The notes under the pieces are model-generated. The model searched no databases. It saw nothing but the letters and a program-made list of their open reading frames with translations, and had not been told where the DNA came from. A stretch of DNA of 34,104 nt from a virus: IMG/VR virus record IMGVR_UViG_3300030090_001386, positions 1 through 34,104 of that record; one strand, given 5' to 3'. A program made the translations under genes and the position numbers. Of the stretch, positions 8,834-15,905 are shown piece after piece (the stretch's first letter is position 1; each line of letters starts with the position of its first letter).

Positions 8834-8869
8834 ATATTAATTTAATAGTTTTTAGGTTAATAAACAATC

Positions 8870-9631
8870 CTAACCTTTTATAACCTCACCCCACAATGAT
8901 GTAGTGCCATTTATAATCTGAACCACATGAACTGTGAAATAACCAGAATTATAAAAATCTACAATAGCAAAAGCGTGTTGCCAATTATGTTCCCTGTTCC
9001 CTAACCACTCGTTTGCATCTGCACTCATATCTTTTAAACATCCGATAGACCAAGCAGATTTAACACCATCAATGTGAGTTATGGATGACTGTTGAATGTC
9101 GTGATGATGTCCATACATTACATTGCCACCAAGTCTTAATAGATGATTTCTAGCATGGGTAATACCACCGAAGTGATGTCCATGATAAAAGTTTAATTTG
9201 CCTATTTTAAGCATCTTTCCTAATCTATGGTACTTGTATCCCCTTTTGTTTAGTTTTAACGATTTAGGCACTATTAAGTCCTTCAAATAGGGGTTTTCTT
9301 CAACAAACCTGTTGAGCCAATCCTCGTGATTGCCTTCAACAAAATGCTTTTCTTTTACATTCACTTTATCTAAAGACTCATCAATAATGTCCATACCCTT
9401 ATTAACTTCTTCAATTTCCTTATGAACGAAAGGTAATTGGTACTCTAAAGGTGGTCTTTTTTTCTTTTTCCATTGCCAATGAGATACTGAACTCCACTCT
9501 CCTGTATCTCCCAAATCAATATATCCATCTGGTTTTATAATTTCTATAGCTTGGCAAACAACACTAATAGCCTTCATATCAGCCAGAGGAAAGTGTTTGT
9601 CTGGAGTTACTATATATCTTTTTACTTTCAT
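8870..9631 (-). CDS. Calcineurin-like metallophosphoesterase
   Basis: This 253-aa protein shows the motif series of the superfamily in order: DKH (11-13), GDTGEW (41-46), GNHEDW (100-105), then a YHGHH element and a GHHHD element. These residues bind the two metal ions and hydrolyse phosphate esters, possibly nucleic acid ends. The start at 9631 is chosen because ATG overlaps the upstream stop (ATGA) and GGAG precedes it; an in-frame ATG at 9652 lies inside the upstream gene. In phages such enzymes usually sit in replication modules, as here. The substrate cannot be told from sequence. Confidence 0.85.
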   Translation of the reverse strand: MKVKRYIVTPDKHFPLADMKAISVVCQAIEIIKPDGYIDLGDTGEWSSVSHWQWKKKKRPPLEYQLPFVHKEIEEVNKGMDIIDESLDKVNVKEKHFVEGNHEDWLNRFVEENPYLKDLIVPKSLKLNKRGYKYHRLGKMLKIGKLNFYHGHHFGGITHARNHLLRLGGNVMYGHHHDIQQSSITHIDGVKSAWSIGCLKDMSADANEWLGNREHNWQHAFAIVDFYNSGYFTVHVVQIINGTTSLWGEVIKG

Positions 9632-9858
9632 ATTTGCTCCGCATTCAGCCACTCATCTAAAGCATCTTCCCACTCTTTAAATGTAGCATTATTTTGTTCA
9701 TACCTTAACCAGACTGCATCGAATTGATCTTCTAGTCTGGAACACATCTTTCTAATACCTCGACTTTGCAAAGAATTATGTTGTATGTTTTTTGTTCTAT
9801 CTAAATAAATTTTCTTCAACTGGTTCGATGTAGGTTTCATAAGTTCCACTTCCGACAT
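9628..9858 (-). CDS. Hypothetical protein, 76 aa
   Basis: A mostly helical charged protein (WLRYEQNNATF, WEDALDEWL). It overlaps the end of the primase-helicase gene by 62 bases and the metallophosphoesterase start by 4. A second ATG at 9840 (MKPTSNQ) is equally possible as the start. Family not recognised. Confidence 0.55.
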   Translation of the reverse strand: MSEVELMKPTSNQLKKIYLDRTKNIQHNSLQSRGIRKMCSRLEDQFDAVWLRYEQNNATFKEWEDALDEWLNAEQI

Positions 9859-11485
9859 TATAATTTAACTTTACTGGAGGTTTTCCAATAGTAGGCTTAC
9901 CATTTTTGTACTGAAATCTAATTTTATTAACATGAACTCCAACATAATCTTCAAATTCATTTCTATGTCTATGGATTGTAATAGCATTATCGCATTTATT
10001 AAACCAGTTTGCTGATCCAGATATATCATAAGGATTAGGCACTACAGGTTTTCTATCAGAATCATTTTCCATTTTTCTAGGATGGGCAACTACCCAAATG
10101 TGCATTTCATTGACTTTAGCAAATGTATTTAATTGCGAAAGAACTCTTGAGATATAATTAGTCTCATTCTCTCCATCTCCATACTTGTGTTCAATGGTGT
10201 TCCACGGATCAACTATTAATCCATTTACACCATACCTGTAATTTAACAATCTAGTCTGCTCTAATATAGACTCAATAGTAACAGACTCTTCTTGAGTGCC
10301 TATGAATTTAACATAATTGTTTAGTGCTTTTAGGGATGATCTCAATGTTTTTTCATCCATCCTCTCTTCGCCCCAAAATGGCTTTCTTGCAAATTTTCCA
10401 GCCAATTTAATTAAGTGATGTTTTACAGGAAAGTTCTCTGCTGAAAAAATAGCAAACTTCCATCCATACAGTTGAATCATATTTACCATCAAAGCATCCA
10501 TCCATTCAGATTTACCCATATTAGGAACACCCGTTACAACTGAAACTTCTGACTTGCTTATTAAATAATTAGGATCAACATCATCCCAACCTGTTGATAA
10601 TCCTTTGTGATCTGGTTGATTATAAAGATCAACCGCATCGTCTTCAACATCCTCAACCAATACAACTCCATCTATTGGATAAGGATAAGCACCACTTACC
10701 ACCTCAACAACTCTTTCTTCCCCGTATTTAACCAAGACATCATTCATATCCTTGCAATCGCTTGGATAGTTGACTCTGCAACACTTCTCCCTACCTATCC
10801 TTCTGGATAGTTCATCTCTTAAATGCTTACCCGCTCCATCAGAATCAGTACATAATATAACTTTTTGAGCATTCATTAAATGTTCTTCAGCCGATAATAA
10901 ATAACTAAATTTCCTATCAGTTGGTTTTGAGTTAGGTGCAGTAGCACCATCTGGAACACTAACTACATTTGCATACCCAGACTGAACCAATGAAAGTGCA
11001 TCCATCTCTCCTTCTGTGATTATAATAGTTTCCATGCCCTTCATAAAATCAAATCTATAAAAACACTTCTCTGCATTTTTTGATTGCCTAAATCTTTTAT
11101 CAGCAGTTCTGGATTTGATATTAACAACCTCACCATCTTTAAAAAATGGAAATTGTATCCACCTGTTTTCGTATCCGATCTTAGCATCGTTAACTATAGA
11201 TCTTGTTATTCCACGATCCTCAAACCATTGATAGACATTATCTGGTAACTCTGTTTTAGGTGGTTCTGGTTTAACTACTGGTTTTGGTAGTGGAGTTTTT
11301 AAGTCCTTAAAAAGTTTTAAAGATCCATTCCAACCACAATGATGACAATTCCAGACTCCATCATCTATGTTTACAGATAAGCATTTATCCCTACTTTTTT
11401 TACGACCATTAGAACACTTTGGACAGGTTGTTTTTTCCTGTCCAGAAGTATGAATTAAAAAGATGCCCTTTTCTTCAAATGTCAT
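9797..11485 (-). CDS. Primase-helicase (T7 gp4 / Twinkle type)
   Basis: This 562-aa protein combines three parts. A zinc finger (C21, C24, C47, C50) and a toprim-type primase domain (TEGE 157-160, DSDGAG 214-219) are followed by a DnaB/RecA-fold helicase (Walker A GVPNMGKS 319-326, Walker B LIVDP 423-427). It would unwind the fork and lay down RNA primers. It is the only large replication enzyme seen; there is no polymerase, so host polymerase is presumably used. Residues 59-65 (FKDLKTP), in the linker between zinc finger and primase, are encoded by a copy of the dispersed palindrome. The start overlaps the 44-aa upstream gene as ATGA. Confidence 0.9.
   Translation of the reverse strand: MTFEEKGIFLIHTSGQEKTTCPKCSNGRKKSRDKCLSVNIDDGVWNCHHCGWNGSLKLFKDLKTPLPKPVVKPEPPKTELPDNVYQWFEDRGITRSIVNDAKIGYENRWIQFPFFKDGEVVNIKSRTADKRFRQSKNAEKCFYRFDFMKGMETIIITEGEMDALSLVQSGYANVVSVPDGATAPNSKPTDRKFSYLLSAEEHLMNAQKVILCTDSDGAGKHLRDELSRRIGREKCCRVNYPSDCKDMNDVLVKYGEERVVEVVSGAYPYPIDGVVLVEDVEDDAVDLYNQPDHKGLSTGWDDVDPNYLISKSEVSVVTGVPNMGKSEWMDALMVNMIQLYGWKFAIFSAENFPVKHHLIKLAGKFARKPFWGEERMDEKTLRSSLKALNNYVKFIGTQEESVTIESILEQTRLLNYRYGVNGLIVDPWNTIEHKYGDGENETNYISRVLSQLNTFAKVNEMHIWVVAHPRKMENDSDRKPVVPNPYDISGSANWFNKCDNAITIHRHRNEFEDYVGVHVNKIRFQYKNGKPTIGKPPVKLNYNVGSGTYETYIEPVEENLFR
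11296..11313 (-). repeat. Dispersed palindrome copy 2 (inside primase-helicase)
   Basis: An exact 18-bp copy, sense to the gene, encodes part of FKDLKTP in the linker after the zinc finger. The other sense frames of this palindrome contain TAA, so only this frame can sit in a gene. Confidence 0.9.
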
Positions 11486-11616
11486 TTTTTACCCCTATGT
11501 AATTTAAGTTTTAAATAACATAAACAACTCGTAAATAAACCACCCCACAACAAGTTTGGATGAGGCTCTCCGCACAAACCCACTAGATGTTTGATGAAGT
11601 GAACCATGCTATCCAT
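11482..11616 (-). CDS. Small protein, 44 aa, with LCGEPHPN motif
   Basis: The start overlaps the initiator stop by 8 bases (ATGGATAG) and the stop overlaps the primase-helicase start (ATGA), so it is tightly coupled on both sides. It contains GLCGEPHPNLLWGG and a hydrophobic Cys-containing segment (LFTSCLCYL). I recall similar small proteins in marine phages but cannot confirm it. Function unknown. Confidence 0.6.
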   Translation of the reverse strand: MDSMVHFIKHLVGLCGEPHPNLLWGGLFTSCLCYLKLKLHRGKK

Positions 11617-12391
11617 TTAAGTACCTGTGTTCTAAATTTGCATATTTAGACATACCATTGGATGATTTATCCCTTAGTGTTCTTAATGAAAATAAAACCT
11701 TAGACCAAAATGGATCTCGTACTGCCCATTGAATTACTTTTTTGATAATTCGATAATCTACTTTATCTTTTTTAATTAGTTGATAGATTGTATTAACTGA
11801 CCCGTTAAATAAATTTAGATCTGACTTCCAATCTGGACTTACCATATTTGGAAATCTAGTGCTTTGGGTTTCGTAAAATTCGTTTAGGATTGGTTTTATA
11901 AATTCCAACTCTTCATCTTTTATTGCCCTATCCATTTTAATCTTATTCTTCTTAACAGAAGATATATATATATTATTATTACTATGTAATAATGTTCCAT
12001 TTTTATCGCTAGGGGTAGAGCCATTCAATCGAGGGGCATCAACCCTTACCCCTTCATTTCTATCTGCATAGGTAAAGTCTAAGTTTTTAAGCACCCCTAA
12101 ATGTTTATCTGTAGGGGTAATGGCAATGTATCGCTTTAAAAACTTGTTTGTGCCTACTTCATTTTCAATGATAACTTTTATAAATCCAGACTCCCTAAGT
12201 GCTTTTATGGAGTTACTAACATTACCAATTGAAAAATTTAAAACCCTAGCAAAGTAGGCGTTAGGCTTAGTACAGACCCCATCTTCATTTAGACAGCAAG
12301 TAATCTCTGTGTAAATTAACTTTTGTCCAGATGTAATTTTTTTGCTATGCCTAACCTCTTTAGGCATAATACCATAATATCCTAAAATCAT
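11609..12391 (-). CDS. Replication initiator / helix-turn-helix protein (lambda O-like)
   Basis: The N-terminal ~80 residues of this 260-aa protein resemble a replication-type winged helix (helix_turn_helix_36 style). They read LTSGQKLIYTEI-like, then NAYFARVLNFSIGNVSNSIKAL, then SGFIKVII. A polar linker (about 90-150) and a helical C-terminal domain with WAVRDPFW follow. This is the layout of lambda O and other initiators that bind the origin and load the helicase. Its gene carries iteron-like repeats and an AT-rich tract in the linker. It starts at ATG with AAGGAG upstream, behind a structured leader. It could instead be a DnaD-like loader or a regulator. Confidence 0.65.
   Translation of the reverse strand: MILGYYGIMPKEVRHSKKITSGQKLIYTEITCCLNEDGVCTKPNAYFARVLNFSIGNVSNSIKALRESGFIKVIIENEVGTNKFLKRYIAITPTDKHLGVLKNLDFTYADRNEGVRVDAPRLNGSTPSDKNGTLLHSNNNIYISSVKKNKIKMDRAIKDEELEFIKPILNEFYETQSTRFPNMVSPDWKSDLNLFNGSVNTIYQLIKKDKVDYRIIKKVIQWAVRDPFWSKVLFSLRTLRDKSSNGMSKYANLEHRYLNG
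11960..12120. other. Candidate replication origin inside the initiator gene
   Basis: Four AGGGGT-core sites lie within 111 bases: 12010-12018 and 12112-12120 on plus, 12046-12054 and 12092-12100 on minus. A weaker one is at 12031. The two plus sites share TTTATC two bases before TAGGGGTA; the two minus sites share GATA further upstream. Next comes an AT tract (about 11962-11993) with a perfect inverted repeat, ATTATTAC / GTAATAAT. Iterons followed by an AT-rich segment inside the initiator gene is the lambda ori arrangement. The function is inferred. Confidence 0.45.
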
Positions 12392-12482
12392 TTTAACTCC
12401 TTAAATTTTGAGGGGGCAGGAAAGGACTTAACTACCCCCTCGTGAGTTCCTATATCAGATAAACTATAGGGGTTGGAACTCA
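12392..12482 (-). promoter_or_regulatory. Structured leader upstream of initiator gene
   Basis: In the leftward RNA, a long hairpin (TGAGTT with AACTCA, continuing as CCTATA with TATAGG, loop of 10, six-base bulge) is followed by a second one, GAGGGGG (plus 12435-12441 complement) with CCCCCTC (12410-12416 complement), loop 18. The ribosome site AAGGAG follows seven bases later. This may be a translation control or attenuation element. AGGGG-type sequences here resemble the iterons in the gene, so protein binding is also possible. Confidence 0.5.
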
Positions 12483-12695
12483 AATTATTGGCTTAACACA
12501 ACGATTATAATAATCGCAACTCTTGCTATCTAAAACTAAGCACCTTTTGTTAACTTTAAACTCATCAATCCATTGATTCAACTTCTTGCCAATCATCACT
12601 CCATCGCACTTCTTGGATGTTGTGTTGAAGTTTGCACAATTCGTTTTTAGGATTGTTTGTGGACTGTTCTGATTTTCTCGGTTTAGTCTCAGCAT
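12480..12695 (-). CDS. Small Cys-rich conserved protein, 71 aa
   Basis: Five Cys residues (about 20, 30, 52, 60, 67) lie in a pattern N-C-A-N-F-x5-K-C-D-G ... R-C-L-V ... C-D-Y-Y-x2-C-V-x-P, suggesting metal binding. The likely start ATG has AAGGAG 10 bases upstream. The gene's end reaches into the hairpin leader of the initiator gene. No function known to me. Confidence 0.5.
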   Translation of the reverse strand: MLRLNRENQNSPQTILKTNCANFNTTSKKCDGVMIGKKLNQWIDEFKVNKRCLVLDSKSCDYYNRCVKPII

Positions 12696-12779
12696 CCTTT
12701 TTAATCTCCTTTTTTGTTTTTTGTTTGAATGGGTAAGGCATAATTGGAACTTACATCAGTTTATAATTACTTGCAAGGA

Positions 12780-13022
12780 TTATTTTATAACCCAGATAGA
12801 ATCAGTAGGGGTCTTAATTTCCTCAACATTTATAAACCCGTCTTGCCTTAACTTTCTAAAAGTTCTTTCATAAGTTGATGGAGATCCTAATCTCCTTCCA
12901 AAAACTTTAACTGAACTTTCTGAAAGTTGCTGAACATCCCTTGTTCTGAATCTACTTTTATCATTTGCATAGTACCAATTATACATCCGCATTATATGAT
13001 TTGCAACAGTAGCTTTTTTCAT
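12780..13022 (-). CDS. Small winged-helix-like protein, 80 aa
   Basis: A basic protein ending in an HTH-like stretch (STYERTFRKLRQDGFINV) and a short beta hairpin (EEIKTPTDSIWVI), similar to a winged helix. It could be a transcription regulator or replication accessory. It starts at ATG overlapping the upstream stop, with GGGGAG nearby. Confidence 0.55.
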   Translation of the reverse strand: MKKATVANHIMRMYNWYYANDKSRFRTRDVQQLSESSVKVFGRRLGSPSTYERTFRKLRQDGFINVEEIKTPTDSIWVIK

Positions 13023-13294
13023 GCTCTCCCCACAATCTCTGTATCTGCATCACATTTAAACTTGAATTTTGATTCAATATACCCAGCTAAATTTGAGTAA
13101 AAATCAACTGAAGAACCTTCTTGATGGTGTTTATAATGACTTACAAGGACATCCATAAACACAATCGGAACGCACTTTTCGATAAAATCCAACTTATCTT
13201 TTTCTGACAATCCATCTGTCCATTCAGAAAGAGTATCAGATAATAAAGAATGCAGATCCTCACAACTTCGTGCAAAACGCTCATCTGTTTTCAT
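13019..13294 (-). CDS. Hypothetical protein, 91 aa
   Basis: A helical, mostly acidic protein with no clear motif. It overlaps both neighbours by 4 bases, as expected in a translated operon. An AAGGTGG-type ribosome site precedes the ATG. Confidence 0.55.
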   Translation of the reverse strand: MKTDERFARSCEDLHSLLSDTLSEWTDGLSEKDKLDFIEKCVPIVFMDVLVSHYKHHQEGSSVDFYSNLAGYIESKFKFKCDADTEIVGRA

Positions 13295-13482
13295 CTGTAA
13301 CCACCTTCCATTTCAAATGTTCTAATCGCATCAATGTTATCTATCTTTTTTTGAATATCCTCATTGACAGACTCTCTACAATCCTTCAACAGATTTAGCA
13401 TCTTAGTGCAAGTCTTGGTGCGAATTATAGTTTGATCAATACCTAATAAATTAGGCGGTGCTTGTTTTTTCTGTTTTCTCAC
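13291..13482 (-). CDS. Hypothetical protein, 63 aa (GTG start)
   Basis: A small basic then helical protein. GTG at 13482 is chosen because GGAG lies exactly seven bases upstream; a TTG two codons earlier would be too close to that site. Function unknown. Confidence 0.5.
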   Translation of the reverse strand: MRKQKKQAPPNLLGIDQTIIRTKTCTKMLNLLKDCRESVNEDIQKKIDNIDAIRTFEMEGGYR

Positions 13483-13756
13483 TTTCAAACTCCTTTATTT
13501 TTATTGTTATTAACTCTGGAATTGTCCTAACGATTTTAAATTCAAAACCTGTACAAACAGGACAATCCATCTTTTCTTTTCCAAAAGTTGGAAAATCTTG
13601 GTAATAAGATATTCTATCTTCTCGAAGTTTTCTTTTAAATTGCCAACAATTATTGCAAACTTGGCAATGCTTAATTGATTCATCAGCATAAACACTATCT
13701 ATTTTGGAGTAAAAATTGCTAGTCTCCCTATAATACGGGTCTTTAGATTTTTGCAT
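13451..13756 (-). CDS. Zinc-finger-like protein, about 101 aa
   Basis: It contains CQVCNNC and, about 35 residues later, CPVC, a four- or five-Cys metal site separated by aromatic, charged sequence. The frame is open to an ATG at 13795, but the ATG at 13756 gives a small overlap with the upstream gene and has a GGA nearby, so I prefer it. The tail is Lys/Glu-rich. Function unknown. Confidence 0.5.
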   Translation of the reverse strand: MQKSKDPYYRETSNFYSKIDSVYADESIKHCQVCNNCWQFKRKLREDRISYYQDFPTFGKEKMDCPVCTGFEFKIVRTIPELITIKIKEFESEKTEKTSTA

Positions 13757-13988
13757 TTTCGGCATCCAACAATTTTTCATTTTCAAAAAAATCATACTTA
13801 ATTATAGTTTTAGGAGTTTTTAAGTCCTTAAAAACTTTTTCTTTTCCTTTGTTCAATGTAAGGCATTTTTGCCTATAATAGTCTAATTTATTATTTGTGA
13901 TATTTAGTTCTGTTTTAAGTACCATTGCATAAATTGATGGCAAACAAATTATCAAACCAAATATAACTGTACTAGTAAATTCAATCAT
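13743..13988 (-). CDS. Membrane-anchored protein with VFKDLKTP insert
   Basis: This 81-aa protein has an N-terminal membrane span (about 6-24, STVIFGLIICLPSIYAMV), a helical charged middle, and VFKDLKTP at 52-59, encoded by a copy of the dispersed palindrome. This resembles small spanin-like or anchored phage proteins only in general layout. It starts at ATG with AGGAG six bases upstream. Confidence 0.55.
   Translation of the reverse strand: MIEFTSTVIFGLIICLPSIYAMVLKTELNITNNKLDYYRQKCLTLNKGKEKVFKDLKTPKTIIKYDFFENEKLLDAENAKI
13817..13834 (-). repeat. Dispersed palindrome copy 3 (inside membrane-anchored gene)
   Basis: An exact 18-bp copy, sense to the gene, again read in the frame VFKDLK. The next bases (CTCCTAAAAC) partly match those after copies 2 and 4, so similarity extends beyond the palindrome. 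Confidence 0.9.
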
Positions 13989-13996
13989 TTTAACTC

Positions 13997-14110
13997 CTAT
14001 TCTGCGATAAAAAAAATAAAACCATTAAAATAAAACCAGATCAAAGTTGACCAGATCCAAATAATTGTAACGATTTTATAAATTGCATCTATTGTTTTAA
14101 ATAATTTCAT
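13997..14110 (-). CDS. Small membrane protein, 37 aa
   Basis: The sequence is almost entirely hydrophobic after a short basic N-terminus (MKLFKTIDAIYK), with IIWIWSTLIWFYF forming a span. The stop lies just before the ribosome site of the next gene. A modest GGTG site lies about 11 bases upstream of the ATG. Confidence 0.45.
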   Translation of the reverse strand: MKLFKTIDAIYKIVTIIWIWSTLIWFYFNGFIFFIAE

Positions 14111-14116
14111 ATCAAA

Positions 14117-14251
14117 TTAACACCTATTAAAACTCATGTCAAGTTTTTTTTCAATTTTATATTGCCAATATAAACATTCATTGCATAAAAATTTATGATT
14201 TGCAATTTCTAATTTATTTCTTTTGCAATTGCATTTTTTACATTTTTTCAT
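14117..14251 (-). CDS. Mini zinc-ribbon protein, 44 aa
   Basis: MKKCKKCNC (Cys 4, 7, 9) and CNEC (23, 26) form a compact zinc ribbon, with a basic helical tail. The ATG lies inside the last codons of the upstream gene (14-base overlap), typical of coupled genes here. Similar tiny ribbons occur elsewhere in this operon. Confidence 0.55.
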   Translation of the reverse strand: MKKCKKCNCKRNKLEIANHKFLCNECLYWQYKIEKKLDMSFNRC

Positions 14252-14444
14252 AATCTTCATTTCTTCTTTTTTTCATTCTTGATTCCCAAGTTTCTATTAT
14301 ATCATTATATAGTATATCGGGTGTCCACGGATTATTTTCATATTTGCTGTTGGCAATATCTCGGAGCGTTTTAGCACCTTCATCCTCACTCCAACCTAGC
14401 CAATACTTTGCCATTTCTAATGTAATTTTTGACTTCTGGCTCAT
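14238..14444 (-). CDS. Hypothetical protein, 68 aa
   Basis: A small helical protein with YWLGW and WESRMKKRR segments. The ribosome site AGGAG lies seven bases upstream. The start overlaps the upstream stop by one base. Not recognised. Confidence 0.55.
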   Translation of the reverse strand: MSQKSKITLEMAKYWLGWSEDEGAKTLRDIANSKYENNPWTPDILYNDIIETWESRMKKRRNEDYEKM

Positions 14445-14704
14445 TATTTATCTCCTTTTATTATTTTGTTGATAGTGTCCAATTTATAAAGTAATGTTTT
14501 GGCATTGCCAGTAACCCCAAAATATTTTTTAACATCTATTAATCTAAAATTTCTATTAGGCTTTATACCTTTAATCCAAAGTTTTAAAGCTCCTATGGTA
14601 GTTATTAAATTATAAATCCCTTTATTTGTACCATTAAAAGCGGTTGAATTAGATTCAATGTCTTTCAAGAATTTACAATCTTGATCAATTTGTATTTTTT
14701 TCAT
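14444..14704 (-). CDS. Hypothetical protein, 86 aa
   Basis: A small basic helical protein starting MKKIQ. Its ribosome site, start and first codons lie in a 33-bp sequence repeated exactly at 14961-14993. Not recognised. Confidence 0.55.
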   Translation of the reverse strand: MKKIQIDQDCKFLKDIESNSTAFNGTNKGIYNLITTIGALKLWIKGIKPNRNFRLIDVKKYFGVTGNAKTLLYKLDTINKIIKGDK

Positions 14705-14721
14705 TTTGTTTAAACTCCTTT
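14689..14721 (-). repeat. 33-bp direct repeat, copy A
   Basis: Identical over 33 bases to 14961-14993. Read leftward it supplies AAAGGAG, a spacer, ATG and the codons for MKKIQ. Confidence 0.9.
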
Positions 14722-14976
14722 TTAATTATTATTTATTACCCTTCTTTGAACGTCTTCATCTACAACCCAAAGGTCGTTACCGACATAATTTACTCGTAAT
14801 TTTCTAATCATTAGATTTTGAGTAACTTTTCTGATATAGTAATAGCGATCCCCTTTATAAACTCCTTTATAAACCATTCTATGTCTTATTCCACTTGATT
14901 TACTCCAAACCCTTTGGAATTTAAAACGTACCTTTTCTGTATTCATTTTGCATTTCTCCTTTTGTATTTTTTTCAT
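14722..14976 (-). CDS. Small basic protein, 74-84 aa
   Basis: A beta-rich basic protein (VRFKFQRVW, YKGVYKGDRYYYIRKV). Two starts are plausible: 14976, served by the duplicated 33-bp ribosome site, and 14946 (MNTEKV), served by its own AAGGAG nine bases upstream. The inner start is probably the older one, with the duplication adding ten residues (MKKIQKEKCK). Function unknown. Confidence 0.55.
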   Translation of the reverse strand: MKKIQKEKCKMNTEKVRFKFQRVWSKSSGIRHRMVYKGVYKGDRYYYIRKVTQNLMIRKLRVNYVGNDLWVVDEDVQRRVINNN

Positions 14977-14993
14977 TTTGTTTAAACTCCTTT
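14961..14993 (-). repeat. 33-bp direct repeat, copy B
   Basis: An exact duplicate of 14689-14721, carrying a ribosome site, ATG and MKKIQ codons. It lies 272 bases away in the same orientation, so recombination between the copies would delete one gene. Confidence 0.9.
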
Positions 14994-15404
14994 ATTGTAA
15001 TGAGATTCTGCATGGCATCGACAACACAAGACAACACATTTTTTAATCTCCTTCAATATATTATCCCAACTGTAGCCATCTCTGATCATATTAGATACAT
15101 TAAACTTTTTATTTTTTTTATGATGATGAAAATCTAAAGCTGTAGGACTAAATCTTGAATGAGTTTTTTTAGAATAAGTGCATCCTTCAGCTTGACAAAT
15201 AAGATTCATTTTATAACTTCTTAATTTTTTTTGCTTTGCCTTTCTGCTACTTGGTAATCCTTTTTTATGCTCCGAATGGCAATTATATTTTTGGCATCTG
15301 TTCCTCTTATAAGGGTTTCCAAATCTATCTAGTTTCCCAACATTGGCAAAATATTTTAAAGGCATTGACCTATCACAGCCTTCACAAGTTCTAAATTTTT
15401 CCAT
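14982..15404 (-). CDS. HNH endonuclease-like protein
   Basis: This 140-aa protein has an N-terminal CEGC zinc motif and a C-terminal part reading ALDFHHHKKNKKFNVSNM, then CVVLCCRCHAESHY about 20 residues later. This matches the small HNH family with D-F-H-H ... L-C-x2-C-H-x2-x-H. Such proteins are often free-standing homing endonucleases; a role in packaging or recombination is possible. Its ribosome site is the AAGGA of a dispersed-palindrome copy. The frame is open upstream through that copy. Confidence 0.7.
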   Translation of the reverse strand: MEKFRTCEGCDRSMPLKYFANVGKLDRFGNPYKRNRCQKYNCHSEHKKGLPSSRKAKQKKLRSYKMNLICQAEGCTYSKKTHSRFSPTALDFHHHKKNKKFNVSNMIRDGYSWDNILKEIKKCVVLCCRCHAESHYNKGV

Positions 15405-15406
15405 AC

Positions 15407-15424
15407 TTTTTAAGTCCTTAAAAA
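15407..15424 (-). repeat. Dispersed palindrome copy 5 (ribosome site of HNH gene)
   Basis: An exact 18-bp copy ends three bases before the HNH start codon and supplies its only AAGGA ribosome site. Read in the HNH frame it would encode VFKDLKS just before Met. Confidence 0.9.
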
Positions 15425-15430
15425 CTATTA

Positions 15431-15514
15431 TTAATCAAATAATTTATTCCCTATGATGGCAAATATAATAAACCCAACCATCATAAAAATAATCTCAAAT
15501 ATTGTTATCCACAT
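15431..15514 (-). CDS. Membrane mini-protein, 27 aa
   Basis: Most of the sequence is one membrane span (ITIFEIIFMMVGFIIFAII). A strong AAGGAG lies eight bases upstream, inside the end of the previous gene. One of several single-span mini-proteins in this operon. Confidence 0.5.
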   Translation of the reverse strand: MWITIFEIIFMMVGFIIFAIIGNKLFD

Positions 15515-15515
15515 T

Positions 15516-15683
15516 TTATTTACTCCTTTTTAGATTATAATAGATTAGAAATAAAGCATTGTCGTTTAATTTATTTAGTTCTTTTAATAAAAGATTCTCA
15601 ACTTCAAATATTGGTGCTTCATCTTTTGGTAAACCATTTTTTACCATTTGGCTAATTATGTTTGTTATAATTATATGTCTCAC
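15516..15683 (-). CDS. Small helical protein, 55 aa (GTG start)
   Basis: It starts at GTG with AAGGAG six bases upstream; the only upstream in-frame sequence is a stop. The protein is helical and Leu/Asn-rich. Its end contains the ribosome site of the next gene, with one base between stop and start. Confidence 0.5.
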   Translation of the reverse strand: MRHIIITNIISQMVKNGLPKDEAPIFEVENLLLKELNKLNDNALFLIYYNLKRSK

Positions 15684-15686
15684 TAT

Positions 15687-15905
15687 TCACTCCTTATTTG
15701 TTGTTATCATCAAACAATCATCACATCGTACATTATCCTCATTGGCATCTAAATGAAATAATCCGAGTTCATTTAATTCAGTTTGTGTAAAACCACCAAA
15801 TCCGTAAAAGTAGCCATCAAAAAAGTTTCCAAGTTTATTACAGACATCGCAAGTACTCCACCCAATTTCATCCTCTGCTAAAACCATTTTATGTAGTTTA
15901 TCCAT
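15687..15905 (-). CDS. Small zinc-binding protein, 72 aa
   Basis: CDVC (about 19-22) and CDDC (about 61-64) flank an aromatic, Gly-rich stretch (FFDGYFYGFGGFTQ). The layout suggests a treble-clef or ribbon site. GGAG lies eight bases before the ATG. Function unknown. Confidence 0.6.
   Translation of the reverse strand: MDKLHKMVLAEDEIGWSTCDVCNKLGNFFDGYFYGFGGFTQTELNELGLFHLDANEDNVRCDDCLMITTNKE

Noticed and set aside
10607-10810. 67-aa frame on the plus strand
   Set aside because: Antisense inside the primase-helicase; no ribosome site.
12565-12741. 58-aa frame (MPYPFKQKTKK...) overlapping the Cys-rich 71-aa gene
   Set aside because: No ribosome site and a low-complexity start; the overlapping frame has a conserved-looking Cys pattern. 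Dual coding cannot be excluded.
13510-13695. 61-aa minus-strand frame
   Set aside because: Out-of-frame shadow within the CQVC/CPVC zinc-finger-like gene.
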